Position numbers and translations under genes: made by a program. The notes under the pieces were generated by a model. It searched no databases. It was not told where the DNA came from and saw only the letters and a program-made list of their open reading frames with translations. A DNA stretch of 64,000 nt from Marsupella aquatica (taxonomy: Eukaryota > Marchantiophyta), in the NCBI GenBank assembly GCA_973895155.1, contig OZ316895.1, positions 24,428,001-24,492,000 on the forward strand, given 5' to 3'. Position 1 is the stretch's first letter, and each line of letters starts with the position of its first letter. Shown one piece after another: positions 21,780 to 34,973 of the stretch.

Positions 21780-23080
21780 GTTTATTTATTTTAGGGAATT
21801 ACTTAAAAGTAGACAGGAAGTAAATAAGGGGGTAACAATTAAAAAAGTTCCACTTTTCATCACATGATTCATTGCTTGCCACATGTCAATAAATGATTGG
21901 TGGGTTTTTTTAGCTTCCTGTTTGTTTTAGAGAGTGATTAAATAGGGGTGTTCGCACAAGATTTATGACAATTTCATAAAGTGAACCCTTGAGATACCAC
22001 TGCAGGGCATCTCAGAGTAATATATGCTACTGTAGGGCATCTCAAACCTTATGTTCTGCAGAGGTCAGGGCAACTGGAATGCTGCGGGCCAAGTTGCGGG
22101 TCAAATATTTGTGGTTTCAAAAAATTTACAACAATGGTCACTAACTCGGGCAAGCAGTGCACCAGTGTCTGCTCTGAAAATTGATCCTTGCAGATGCGGT
22201 GGCACCCTTCATGAATTGTTGATGCAGTTTAGAACAATTACTCAACTTGAAAATTCTATAATTTTGAGTTAACCTTGGGCACGTGTTGTGATGCGTCTCA
22301 AACGGAGAACCCCCTGGGTTAGGTTTGTCCAAAATTTGGGTTTTGGTCAGGGTCCTCGACAGAAATTTCCAGCTACAGCTGACCAAAATGAGGGGAGCAG
22401 TAAGTTTGAGACACCCTACTCATTGTTTCTATATTTGTTTCTATCTCAATGGTCAAATGTAAAAGTTACTTTGACTTAGGTTTGGAACTAGAGACTTGTT
22501 ACTTTTGAAGGATTGCTACTGAAAACTCTGGTAAAAATGAAATTTATGCTTAAATGAACCATATAATTTAAACATATTTTTCATTTTTAGCAGAGAACTT
22601 ACAAAGCATGTTTTATAACAAACGACTTAGGTGTCCATAGTTTTAAAGACAAACTTTGACATGAGGATAGTAAGTTTAGAACAATCCATTGTATTAGTCT
22701 GGACTAGCCCAATGCCTGCGCCTTGCTCTGGTGTTGCAAAGGCTGCAAAGGCTGCGGAAGACACTTGTTGGCACAAAATTTATGTCTTAGTGAAATTGTT
22801 CCCCTTTCCTGAAATCAGTGTTGGCTTTTGAATGGTGCAGATGGATTGAAGGTGAAAGCAAGTGTAGATGAATGACAAATGACTGCAAGTAGAAAACAGG
22901 GGATGGGTAGAGTTTGGGGGAGAGTTGAGGCAAGAGTTATCATGGCAAGAGTTGGAGCCAGAGCCAGGCAGGGAGCCACAAATAGTCTGCCTTAGACATG
23001 AGGGCAAGTCATGCAAAGGTGATTGTTGGATGGGCAAACCAAAATCTAACAAGTCACACATCAAAATTCCTCCATCCCCT
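21780..23080. other. Intergenic, no supported gene
   Basis: A GCAGGGCATCTCA / GTAGGGCATCTCAAA repeat occurs near 22003 and 22033. No protein family was recognised on either strand. Confidence 0.4.
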
Positions 23081-23082
23081 AC

Positions 23083-23139
23083 AGGTGCACCAGTTGTCCC
23101 ATGGTACTTTATGTATACCATGGGACAACTGGTGCACCT
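23083..23139. repeat. Perfect 24-bp inverted repeat with 9-base loop
   Basis: The arm 23083-23106 (AGGTGCACCAGTTGTCCC, then ATGGTA) is exactly complementary to 23116-23139. Any transcript crossing it would form a perfect 24-bp stem. Confidence 0.95.
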
Positions 23140-23179
23140 ATTGACTGATTATTAAATACTATTCCTTTGCCCATGTTGC

Positions 23180-23300
23180 ATAGGAAATATCAAGGCAAGA
23201 TACAAATGTTGAGGTGAGACAAAGATGTCAAGGTGAGGCACAGAAATGTAGGCAAGGTAAAGAAATGGAGGTGAGGAAAGGGAATTAGGCAAGGCAAAGA
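23180..23300. repeat. Purine-rich degenerate minisatellite
   Basis: Units such as AAGGTGAGGCACAGAAATGT and GAGGTGAGACAAAGATGTC recur about every 20-24 bases. The complementary pyrimidine version appears at 37970-38370. Confidence 0.6.
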
Positions 23301-23334
23301 AATCATGTGTCCCAGGCATGCTATGGAGGGCCAA

Positions 23335-23485
23335 AGTTTTTCCTCTTTTTCCTTTTTCTTTTATTCCTGTTTCGTTTTACTGTTATTCCTGTTTCCTTTT
23401 TCCTTTCCCCACACCCTCCCTTTCTCTCTAAGTCCCTCTCACCCTACTGCCTCCCACTCCCCACCCTTTTCTCCCCTCCAACATG
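23335..23485. repeat. Polypyrimidine tract, about 150 bp
   Basis: Almost entirely T and C on the plus strand (TTTTTCCTC, TCCTGTTTC, CCCTCTCACC words). Such tracts can form triplex DNA. No coding content. Confidence 0.75.
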
Positions 23486-23489
23486 ATTT

Positions 23490-24775
23490 GATACAGAGAA
23501 AAAATGGAAGAAAAAATAAAATTATCCCAATGGCAAAGGGTTCCACTTCAAAAAGCAAATTACAGCAAAAAGTTAAAACATCTCTCATATAGGGGCCGCT
23601 ACCTACCAAAAGTATTTCATGTAAAGCACTATATACTGACATTAGGTATCCTTGGTACCTTGGGTGCTGTGAGTACCTTTTACCTACTTATTGTAAAAGC
23701 AAGTATATCAAGTGGGCACATTTTGATTCAATGTGAAAAGCCCTGTAATACATCTGACTCTAGTGTGGTGTTAAACTTGGAAGGCTCGATTTCATTTACA
23801 TGCACTGTACACCAACCAACATAGTCCACGGTTCAATGGGAGAGGGGCGGTTCGTTACGTTCCATCAGGTGGTCCAAATCAAAAGATTAGGAAACAATAT
23901 CAACTACAGTAGAAGTAGTCTTCCTCCAACAAATGGAGAGAAGAGCCTTTGATCTCATTGACGACCTTCGACCTAATTATTTTCAATAGGTTAGAAGGGA
24001 TTATTTGAATGGATCACTCAGATTATGACCCATCTTGTCCTCCCAGATCACAGATGACTCCTCAAGTCTCTGGTCAAACCTATCCCAAAATTGTACGAAA
24101 CTTTGCCTAACATACAGGAAGACTGCAATCTCACAGAGTTGCATGACTTTAGAATCACGTAAAGCCACTTGCTTTAGGGACAATAGCAATCGTCAAGGTA
24201 AAAGTAAATCTTGCTGGCCATAATTATCGGACACGATGTGCCAATTGAAGGGACTTTTGTCGACATTGATTTCCTTGGAGTCACGCTCCTATCAGGACCC
24301 AAGCCAATGCATCACTGACTCATCCAAGAGGAACCAACTGTACAGTCTAAACTTGTACTCTAGGGTACAAACGCACCCCCTGCTAGCAGTCCACCTTTCA
24401 AGCAACAGCAAAAATAAATCTGAGACTCTGTTCGGTACAATCCTCTGCCATCAGACTTTAAAATGTCAATTTTGTGTCACAAGTGAAGGATAATACAGCC
24501 AGGATTCCACCATTTGTCCCTTTGAGCCACACAAGTTGTAGATTCTTGGCTACGCCTGCATTACCAGTCAGCGCTGCAGGCCAGAGTGCAGGCAGTGTTC
24601 ATGCAGAGTACAAAATGACGAAGGTAATACAGCAACTCAGTATGTTGATGAGCTGGCGTCTCTGTAATTATTTACCTAGCAAACTTAAATTGGGGAGAAT
24701 TTTAGATGTGTTTCCTAAGCTTACCTGATTACTACCGGAAGAATATTCTGCAGCAACAAACTTCTCTGCCTTTGG
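23490..24775. other. Intergenic, downstream of the ascorbate peroxidase
   Basis: No supported gene. The part next to 24775 is probably the 3' UTR of the peroxidase. Confidence 0.4.
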
Positions 24776-24778
24776 TGC

Positions 24779-27700
24779 CTAATCATCTAAGGAAATTCCC
24801 TGTAAGACACAAGCAGTAATGATTACTTTTTTCAGACCATAACTGGCTCGAAGACAAGCCTCCTTATGCGATGACACATATACCAGGACATGCTTTCAAG
24901 ACGTTGGGCATTCTAGACATGGACAAGTCTGAAGTTCCTGCAATCAACTCGATCAGATATACCTACAATATCGAAGCATGTCCTAAAGTGTTTATACTAC
25001 TGGTTGCTTTCAAACTGTACCCAATTACCGAGAGTTGAAAACAGCATCTGGGGCAGACTAGGCACCCAATGTACTTATCAGATGAGAACACCACACTTTT
25101 CCTAAATACATCCAGAAAAACCTTAAGACTCCTGGCCAGCTTTTACTGACTTTCTATTTCCTGGCAGCAGTATCACATCCAAAAAGGTGATCCAAATCAA
25201 ATTACAGGCAAATGCAACAATCTTCTGAAGGATACCTCGGGAGGATCAAACTTGGACCCAAGCTCACTCAGCTTCTTATGAGCCACGGCATAATCCGCGA
25301 AAAAGGCATCTTGATCCTCAGCGTATTTATCGGTATATACCTGCAACAAGGAGCGTTCCAGGTTAGCTACTGCCTTCCCAGCGCGAAAAATCCTTTGTTG
25401 ACGAGAGAAAGCTTCATCACAGTACAGACCACCAAGAAGCGTAAAAATAACTTGAAATCAAATAGATGCTCGGGAAAAATCTCCAAATTCCTTTTTTGCA
25501 TTCGATCTGCTTTCTAAGCCTGATCTATGACAAGCATGAATGTAGGTTGTACCTTGAACTCCGGATCCTCGGTGAGAATCTTATCCGTGGGAAGTACCAG
25601 CAAATCCTCATCGGCCTGTGCCTTGATATCCTGTACAAAGTCATGAAAACACGATCTCACTGCTGGCTACAAATCTTGGGCAAACGCATACGTCCAGGAG
25701 AAGCAATCAGAACGCTGTGAACGATAGTTACTTTCCTCCGACAAAGATACTGATTAGCTGCTACTAACCTTGAAGTACGAGTTATCAAACTTCAACCACT
25801 CAACTGTCCATGATTGACCACCAGGGTTCCCAATGTATTTGTCTTTGGGATTCTGCACAGCATTACACGAAATGTATAGGATACTTATTAAATCCAGTTT
25901 GACACACATGAGAGAAGGCCCTCTGCCTACTCAAATTTCTATTGAGGCAAGACAGTGCTTCATACCATCGCTTTTGTTTGAGTGGATGAGAATTGAATTC
26001 TTAATCTACACAACTTCATATACAAAAACCTAGGATTCATTTTTGGTTAGGAACCTCTGCTTGCGACGAATGACCATCTCAGCACAAATGAAACTTTATT
26101 TCATACAACCTAAAACCTTTCATAGACTGGCCCCTCGAACCATAAACTCGTCTATTGAACAGGCAATGCGAATGTAAATTTGATATAATGTTTGGCAGAA
26201 CGGCACACTGCTACACCAATGAGGACATACCGTGTATTTTGTTTCCTCCTTCCCGAAGCCACTACGTTCAGGTCGTGAGCGACCGATGGTGTGAGCCCCA
26301 GACAAGACTACGATTTCCTGTAAAACGCAAAGCAGCATTAAATACGTTGAAATGCAAGCCAACCAGCTTGATCGTCATACCTCCACTACTTCATTAGCTC
26401 TCGCCCTTTGTCGTTTCAGGAAACCGTATGTGGACAAAGCAGAACTGTTTTACCAGAAAGTGTCTCGAGGGAACCAGACCAGCGACAAGTTTCCCGACAT
26501 ATATATTTAAGCATCCCAATACATGGACATGATCGGATAGGGGGCAAGTCATTTAAGTACAGACGATTTGCTTGTCCGATCTCCAAATCACTATAGCTGG
26601 AAACAATCTTATCGTGAGAATATAAAATAAAAAAAATAAAAAATCTTATGGTTTAAGAATGATTACTCCAGAATGACCCCACAGTCGGGAGGCCATAATT
26701 GGGCTGGTAGTGCTTTACCTTATCAGTTAAACCCATACGATAGAAGACTTGGCGAAGGTGGTCAGCTGGCTTTGGAGGGTCAGCAGCTGCGGATGTTCAT
26801 ACATAAAATTACTAAAGGAGCCATTTAAGGTCAAATATACCTTCTGCTACCAAAGATTCAATTGCAGAAGACAAATGACTATTCCACTACTTCGAGAATG
26901 ATCTGGTGCCTCGTTACTCGTTCTCATTGGTACAAATTTGATCTCATCTCAATCAAATATCCACTGAACTGGGACTAAACCACTTCAGCCTAGGATCGAT
27001 TATTGTGAGGTGGACTTTCAACGTTTCGTCAAATAGGCACCCAGTACAACAATCAAAATTCAGCATTGCTCTGGCATGCCTGTCGATCGATCAATTGATC
27101 GAGTTGATGGTCAAAGCCGCGAACCTGGTAGGTTTCCTTCAATCGAACATTCTTCTTCAACTTTTGTATCCACCCGGCCAAACTTCATTTGAATTTTGGG
27201 ACCTCCAGCATCCTGAAAATAATGATTTTGACAAAGGAAGGACAAGCATGCATCAGCCGCGTTCAAAGACCTCAATCCACACAGATTCCAAGACACTTGA
27301 GCTACCTCCGGGGAGTTGGAAACATCTCCGGGAGGACTTGTGGTAGAATACTTGACTGGTGAGTGCCTAGTTGAAGGGAAATTCGAGAACATGCAGAAGC
27401 ACACCTCAATAGCAGTGGCACTGGCAAGCTGGAAAAAATCAGCATATGATATGCCTGGAAATTTTTCTTTGATTGGCTCTAGAAGCTTCACACCACTGAC
27501 AAGACCTGAGCAACAAAAAGTAAAATTTCTGTGAACAAATTTTTTCTGTGGATGTTGGCGTTTAACACTCGTCTAAATCACTGCACATTCTACCGAAAGC
27601 TGTAGAAGTTGAAGCCAGCCAAACACCGAGTCGTCACCAAAACAATGAGATTGGATAGCGAATCCTTCTTAGCAACTCACTGTCTTTCACTCGTTTTCTT

Positions 27701-28771
27701 TCTCCCATTGCCGGACGTCCGGCATATTTCTGTCAATTGTCCAGTTGAGCGCTCGTGATCTTTCATAAACAATCTCTAATCAAATGAACTAAGATGGTAG
27801 AAGATTGGAATTACCGGCATTCGCAGCATGACCCAATTCCAGAACGAACCGGAGACTTCCATTCGCTCCACCATGGTTCGGCCACGCAGAAATGTTCTTG
27901 TCATAGGTTCCGGCATCATGCCATCCCAGACGAATCTACATCACCCACAATAGTATTGAGACTCCTGATAGTTGTCACTGCCAATCGCAGACCACATTAG
28001 AGTCCACTGTCAATATAAAAAAATTGCAACCCTTCCAAAAGTTGGATGTAGAGGCTATGCCATCAGAGCACTCACAAGGATACCGTGAGCTTTCTTCTCC
28101 GCTAAAAGTTTCTTTATCTCCTCTTTGGCTTCCTTGAGCTGTTGTGGATCTGAAGCAGAGATGGTGGTACCCATAGCTCCTCCTTTGCCGGCTTCGGCTC
28201 TTTTCGCCTTCCTCTTGTGCAGTGAGGGGATCTGGCCATGTGTAAATCCGCTGAGGTCAGCATGTCTCTTATATCTATTGGGCCTCCAGCTAATTAATTT
28301 AGAATCTCCAACTCGAAAGTGCCCGAGTAACCTTTATAGGCAGAACCCCGATCCATAGACAGTCCGAACTGGACTTGAACATCTATATCTCCAGCAATAT
28401 GCCATAAACTCAAGCGACTAATGATTTTGTTGTAATATAGAAGTTCACATTGTGTACAGAGATCCTTTCAGTTGAAAGGCTTAGCTTTGACAGCACAGAA
28501 CACCTCAAAAGAATAATCCAAAGAAGATGTCGTGATAATCTATGCCATAGGGTACTCCCCAAAGAAAGCTCACCGAGACTTTGAAAGATGGCAAAAGCTG
28601 GGACCGAAGCTCCCTTGATTGTTTTCGCAACGATGCTTTGGCAGAAACGCGGAGAGCGGGAAGGCCCACATTTTCAGTGTAGCTCCGAGGTTGTGCTGCA
28701 GCAGCGTGTCCAAGAGCAGACGTGACAGTCGCCAACGAGCTCTGTAGCCCGAGCATGGATGTCGAGGCCAT
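24779..28771 (-). CDS. sAPX: Stromal (chloroplast) L-ascorbate peroxidase
   Basis: Removes hydrogen peroxide in the plastid stroma with ascorbate as electron donor. Eleven exons join in phase: 28771-28574, about 28213-28076, 27935-27815, 27505-27405, 27212-27125, 26786-26719, 26317-26231, 25852-25769, 25630-25553, 25340-25236, 24799-24779. The product is about 362 residues. Exon 1 (66 residues, [16 protein letters not shown]) is a Ser/Ala/Arg-rich transit peptide. Catalytic features are complete: distal [10 protein letters not shown] (Arg, Trp, His), proximal [16 protein letters not shown], and the GGQSW...WLKFDNSYF block with the proximal Trp and Asp partners. The end FDPPEGISLDD is short and lacks the C-terminal membrane anchor of thylakoid APX, hence the stromal call. 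An alternative 3' exon could encode an anchor, but I saw none. The exon 2 acceptor is the only uncertain splice (28213 or 28207). Confidence 0.95.
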
Positions 28772-29580
28772 GGCGGGTCCTCAATGTAAACTTAGGCGGA
28801 AACCTACAATTTCACTGCCAAAACAGAAACTGCTGTCTCAATCGTCTCTCTTCATCTTAAAACTTGCCTTCGATGCATATATGCATCTAAGATAATCTTA
28901 TCAACAACTATTGTAAAGAGCTAAGGCGTGGGGTGTCACCCAACCGTCCCATTTTACAACTCAACACAAACTGTATTCAATTCTGTATGTGTCTCTTAGT
29001 TAAATTTTAGATTTTGGTGTCAGTGAACATCACACAACATTTTAACACAACCGGCCTTCCGACTTCGAACGAAATCTATGTCTGATCATCTAAGCTGGAC
29101 CGACTCAAGAGCACCGAGGACCCAGCATTTTTCCGCCCTGTCCTTCATTCTAAGCCTTTATTCGTTCATTCTCTGCCCTGATATCAATGTCCTCATGACG
29201 ATGTACTTCTCTACCTTTCCCTGTGAAGCTCACATAAGCGTACACCACCAGTTGCAGAGAGGAGGCTGCAAACGCCGTCCGTCCATTCTCTGAACGTCGA
29301 TCTCCTAAATGCGGATGAAATTTGTCTCCAATCTCTACCTACTCCTGCGAATTTCAGGTAGGTACACTAACCAGCTGCAGACAACAGACAGTGGACACAA
29401 TTTCGTCCATTTTCTGCCCTGGCATCGACCTCCCCAAGAGAGTGCAAATTTTTTGGAAATTTTTAAATATCATTTGCAGCAGCTATGGAGTGATTCAATG
29501 CAGTAGCAGTGACAGAACATACTGCAGACTCTCAACCCGTCCATCCAGTCTCAATCCTGACATTCATCAAGAATTGCAAA
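28772..29580. other. Upstream region of the ascorbate peroxidase
   Basis: This is the probable promoter and 5' UTR of the minus-strand peroxidase. No independent gene was recognised. Confidence 0.4.
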
Positions 29581-29584
29581 TTTG

Positions 29585-30000
29585 AGTTTTCTGCGTACAG
29601 CAGCAGGTCATCGATCATAGCTGAGACTTCACGTCAGTCCTTCACTGCAGCTATGGAGTTCATGGCCACGTCCATTCTGTCTACCCTCTTGGCCATCCCC
29701 TCCTCGTGAAAATGTCAGTTTATTGTAGCTACTCACTTACCACCGCAGCTATGGAATTCGAAACTGGAGTTTTCTGCGTGGAGCAGCAGGTCGGAGTGCA
29801 TGCACACTCCCTAATAGAGCCCTTCCCTAGCCTGACATCGATCTCTTCTGAAAGTGAGAATTCACGTCACTCCTTCACAGCAGCTAAAGAGTTCATGCTC
29901 AATCCGTCCATTCTCTCTACCCTCTTGGCCATCCCTTCCTCGTGAAAATGTCAGTTCATTGTAGCTGGTCACTCACCGCCCCAGCTATGGAATTCGTAAC
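29585..30000. repeat. Imperfect direct duplication, about 230-bp period
   Basis: The block with CTACCCTCTTGGCCATCCC, CTCGTGAAAATGTCAGTT and CAGCTATGGAATTCG occurs near 29631-29760 and again near 29863-29996. GTTTTCTGCGT...CAGCAGGTC is shared by 29587 and 29771. It lies 0.8-1.2 kb upstream of the peroxidase gene. Confidence 0.85.
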
Positions 30001-30544
30001 GTGCATGTGGAACTGAACAAGTAGAAATGAAACTAGTTGATCGAAGGTGTCCAACAGCAATAACGACAACCACAAGCGGAGAATGCAGGGGAGTGAGTTG
30101 CGGGAATGGAATGCGCACCGATGGTTGAAAATGTTCGAAGGGCGCTAGTTCGACCTCGAGCTATAGTTAGTCAGCTACAGTCCAATCTAGAGAATTCAGA
30201 GCTCGACTCACAACTCGGTGATCTACTTCTTTCTGTGATCGTTTGCCACTACTGTACGTGATGATTGGATGGTCGGGAGGTTCAATTAGCGATTTTGATT
30301 TGGTAGGGGCCGAATTGCAGAACCAACAATGGCGAATGTCGGATCGCGAATCGAAATCGAAGTAATCCCCGACCCACGAATCCGTTGTGAAAGGTGCTGA
30401 GGAGCGAAGGTTCGACGTGTCGTTCGTTCTGCTTGAGGGGGAGGGATTGGCAAAATGTGGACCGAAGCTTCCACAGGAACGGAAAGAGGGCGATCGACAA
30501 TCTTATTATGTCACCACACCTGCCCCCATAAGATCCCCATTCCA

Positions 30545-30850
30545 TGTTTTTCTTGGGGCCCTTTCTCTCTTCCTCCCCTTGATTGGGTTGCTTTGTTTTT
30601 CTGGGGCCTTTCTCTCTTTTACTCCCCTTGATTGGGTTGCTTTGTTTTTCTTGGGGCCCTTTCCCTCTTTTACTCCCCTTTATTGGGTTGCTTTGTTTTT
30701 CTTTGGGCCCTTTCATTCTTTTCTTCCCCTTTATCGGGTTGCTTTGTTTTTCTTGGAGCCCTTTCCCTCTTTTCCTCCCCTTTATTGGGTTGCTTTGTTT
30801 TTCTTGGGGCCCTTTCCCTCTTTTCCTCCCCTTCATTGGGTTCCTTTGCC
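30545..30850. repeat. 51-bp minisatellite, about six units, open on both strands
   Basis: The core GGGTTGCTTTG recurs at 30585, 30634, 30685, 30736, 30787 and (variant) 30838, so the period is 49 then 51. As 51 is divisible by three, the repeat stays open: the plus strand gives hydrophobic GLLCFSWGPFPLF-type units and the minus strand basic KQSNPIKGRKRGKGPQE-type units. No start, domain or splice context supports a protein. A related single unit (TTGGCCCC...CCTTGATTGGGT) lies near 46785-46830. Confidence 0.9.
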
Positions 30851-31489
30851 TTTGGGATCATGTCTCCCCCTCTTCCTTTTTTGCCCTTGGGCACTGTGAT
30901 ATATATTCCATGCCTATACTACTCACTATAAAGGGTGGAGCACTCCTTTTGTGGAGCTCAAGTACATTCTTACTAAACTGAACCTGTGTGAAGTGTATCA
31001 TGAGAGCTATGTGAAGTGTATGATGAGAGCTACCTTAACCTGTCTCTTTATAAGTGCACTTGTGGTCTAGAAGACCACTTGAATTTCTTTGTCTTATTAT
31101 TGACTCCAATGCCCTTTATTTACTAACCCAATGCCCGTGCTTTGATAGTAAATGATGTAGAGTGGAAGTGGTATAGAGGATAAGTGAAGTGTTATAGAAC
31201 ATATTAAGTGAGATACCCAGGCAATTGGACATTCTAGGGAGTCCGCAAGTGGGCATTGGATTTCAAGGAGTGTGCAAGCTATGAGAAGAATGACATATGG
31301 GGTGAAAAATGGTACACAATTATGGCACTTTTGCATCCATCTCATGATTGAAAACTCCCTAGTATCTTTTTTTATAATTATCACAATTGATTTAAAAGGG
31401 TACTAACAACGTTCTTAGACAAAAAATTAATATCAACACTCACATCAACTTTCCCTCTCGTTTGAGCAAGCAGAAATGCAGCACAAAGT

Positions 31490-31685
31490 GAGCAACCTCC
31501 CGTTTCAGCAACACTCCTCGTAGCACATTCAACACTCCCGTTTGAACAATGCAGCACTCCTGGTAGCAGTCTCCCGACACAACAACACCTAGCGCAACAC
31601 CCGTTTGCACAATGCAGCACTCCCGGTAGCAGCCTCCCGACACAACAACACTCCTCGCAGCACAACACTCCCGCTTGATCCTTGA
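31490..31685. repeat. Tandem repeat, 63-70 bp, about three units
   Basis: CGTTTGAACAATGCAGCAC (31539) recurs as CGTTTGCACAATGCAGCAC (31602) and a diverged CGCTTGA copy (31672), with CTCCCGACACAACAACA in between. Confidence 0.85.
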
Positions 31686-32221
31686 CTCCAAGCAGCTGCA
31701 GTGCAACATTCCCTTTAGACCATTCAGTTCAAGGTACAAACAAAAGAGACTCCATGTCAAGGCAAACTATGAGTGGGGCCAAAGGGATTGTGGAGGGAAA
31801 CGGCACGGGAGTAGACTGACAAGGGCCAATGGAGGGAAACAAGACACATGAAATGGAACAATTTCAAACTTGTGAAACCCTGGTCAAACTGGGGTCAAAC
31901 CCTAAAATGTGAGTCCCCAAAAAGCCAGACCCACTCAAACCATTCCCAAATTCTTGCCATGTTAATACATACATGACTCCGGGATATATATTGGGAATTT
32001 TATGCATGCCACATGTACTAATCATATAGTGACACATGTACTTTGCATAATCCGACACAAACTAAGATACCCTAACTTCCCTTGTATGCGTTCCATTTAC
32101 ATAGTCAAAAATATTAATATCGATGCCTACTGTTCTTAAAAGTAGTCCAACAAATAAAGTTGACCCTATAATTATTCTTACACAATTAAATCTTCTTAAG
32201 TCTTTTTTAAAATCTAATTAA

Positions 32222-32280
32222 CAGACCCTATACTTCGTCGCACGTGATGTGAAGTTTTTGCAAAGTGAGACCCCCGAGAT
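32222..32280. mobile_element. Partial copy of the MITE found at 1675-1919
   Basis: CCCTATACTTCGTCGCACGTGATGT and AAGTGAGACCCCCGAG match the right end of the element inside the Copia integrase (CCCTATACTTCGTCGCACATGATAT ... AAGTGACCCCCCCGAG). No left end was found nearby. Confidence 0.7.
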
Positions 32281-32284
32281 CCTT

Positions 32285-34790
32285 GTAGCTCTCTTTCTTT
32301 ATGCAAAGCTGTGAAGTGCTTTGAATGGACAAATAATTACTTCAAGTTTCAATTGTCATCTTACACGCATGCTTGGCTGTTGTCGAGTGCAATTGATGTT
32401 GAGGAGAGGAACTGCCTTAAATACCTCAATATAATATTAAGATTTTTGTGCAGCAGGTTCTCTTTGAAGGACACAATTTGGCTGCAAAATCTTGCAGACT
32501 CTGAGGAACAGCACCAGCAGTTTATGCAACTCAAGGCCCTCTTAAGGTTGGTAACTAAAGACCCTAGACATTATTTATCAGCGCTCCTTTATTTGGACCC
32601 TTGGACACTCTAGTCATGTCATTTACCTTTCAATCATAACTATCTACCCAACTAGCCACATGTAATTTGGGAAGACTATAGGACTTCATAGGGTACTAGA
32701 GTATATGACTTATTGTTGGAGGTGTGTTGTCAAGCTAGTAACCATTTTAGTAGTGGGATTTGAAAAGTGAAAAGAAATTTTAATTAGGAACATGATGGAA
32801 ATCATACCAACAGAGAGTACACCAGTCAATGCAATTGTGTCCACATTAAGGAGAGACAGTTATTCTGTTGCTGAGTTAATGCCATCTGGGAGTCATGGCA
32901 TTTTGGTGAGGTGAACAGTAGGCTTATGGGAAGGCTGTGGGAAAGGGGATAATTAAGCGGTCTTCCATGCAACAACTTCTCATTTCGCCTAAAGGCGTCA
33001 CTTGTTGCCCATGAGCTCCTGATAAAAGTTATTCAATTACCAACAGATCCACAGGCCCTAGTACACAGAATACCATCATACCAAGTGATGTGCGCTTGAT
33101 GAAATTTTGGCTTTTGTTTATAAAATGTTGCTTTTGGGAAGCTTTGCAGTTGAGATTCAAAAACCAACAAAAGTAGTCTTTCCTCTTGCGCCATAACAGG
33201 GAGAACACCACTTCTAGTCTAATGACAACTATGGACTATTGACTGAGGCATAGCTCCGATTGCTTAACAGCAGATTCATTTATCTTCCACAGGTCAAGTC
33301 CATCACATCAGACCTTTTAGGACAAGCAGCTGAGCGTGAGAGACCAGCCGCCAATTGGAAATTTTTGCTTTTTCAGCCTGGCCCAGCCCTTGTGGCATCC
33401 AATATATTTGCATTGAAGATAGTCACTTGGGTATGCTATCCTTGTAACATATATGCTTCACAGGTTGTGTGCTTTAGTTTCAAGCGGTCCATGTTTGTCT
33501 CATGTTTCTGTTCCCTCCCTTCATGTGGGGTTTCACGGATTGCCACTTAAAAATGGCTATTATCATTTATCTTTGTAACTATCCTTCCTATGGGGTCTCA
33601 AGGATTGCCTCTTAAAAAAAGTTATCATCATTTATCTTTGTAGCTATCATGCTAATTTTAATTGACATAAACTTGTGCCCATGTCAACAATGCACTGCCT
33701 ATCTTAATTGGTACAAATTGGTGTGTTCCTTCAAGATTGTACGTTGTTTTGAAGAAAACTTAAAAGGGTACTTGTGTTGTAAAGCTATTAGATTAATCTA
33801 TAAAGACCCTTACATTCTGGAATCTTGTATAAATAATCCATAGCTAAGCATACTGAATCTCAGCTAAATTACAGAGCAATGAAATTGATAGATTACCATG
33901 CATGCACGAGTATTGGATTTCTTGACCTACAGAATTATCTGGCCTAGAGATCTTGAGAAGGCCACTGTAGGGAAAAAATTGAATCCCAACCACGCGCACC
34001 TTTGCAAAAGGGACTTCTTGGCCCTCCCTGTCCCTACCACCCCTTGTGGATCTCTTGCTATGTTTACAACCCATTTGCAAAGTGCAGTAAGTTCTGTTGA
34101 GGGCCATAGCATGAACTTGCGCTTTTCTGCATGAATCTGGCCGCTATAATGCAAAAACTAGCATTTCTTTGAAAGACTAGTTTTGGTTGCATTGTCATGA
34201 TGGTGTCTGTATCGTACATTTTTCTGAAGGATTTCGGGCACCCGTAACATTACAACAACCTTGTGTGCGTGATTGCGGGGTGTGAGGTTGACCTTGCATG
34301 TGTGATGGCGACTGCAGGACAGTACTCCTTGGTCCTGCAATGTGAGGTTAAAGGCATTGAACATTTTCTTGCAGCAAAGGGAGATTCTTAGGATGCCCAG
34401 CCTGAGTGAGCATGGATATAGTAGACAAATTTGATGTGGAACCTGCATTGTGATGCTTGCGACTGGGCTGTAATTGCAATAGGGGATCCATAGGGGTTGC
34501 AGGGACTCCCCCAACAAGTCCCTTTCAAAAAGCAAAGCCTTGTACGGGTATTATAATTACTCAAGATTATATTCATGCAAGGCCCCATCAAGATAATTCA
34601 ATTCCAATAACTGGGAAACCATTCTAATTAGACACTTGCTAAAAGGGTCAATAACACATGATTGTGTGCTTAATCCAGGGTTTAATCTGTGGTCATATCC
34701 TGTTAATATTATGTCCAAACTCTATCTTTATTGCTCTCCTTATTACTTTGTTAATACCTCTTACATCACCTCACTTAGTGGCTTAATTAG
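32285..34790. other. Intergenic, no supported gene
   Basis: Open frames at 32311-32613 (100 codons) and 33260-33550 (96 codons) lack recognisable motifs. GGGGTTTCACGGATTGCCACTTAAAAA is repeated in diverged form near 33527 and 33594. Confidence 0.4.
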
Positions 34791-34973
34791 ATTTGTTAGA
34801 TCTAGGCCTAAGCAGTCCTACCCTGAGTCCTACGTACGGCCAGATTAGGCCCACATTTTAGTTACCGCTTTGCAATCCCTCTCACATTGTACATAGTTGT
34901 TTCCTACTGGGATCTCCATGCTCATTCATTGATTCCTTAATTTCAGTTTAGTAATTAAAGCTAATTTCTTTCA

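Noticed and set aside
30282-30981. Long frames on both strands (up to 184 codons)
   Set aside because: They are produced by a tandem repeat whose period is a multiple of three, with no domain or gene context.
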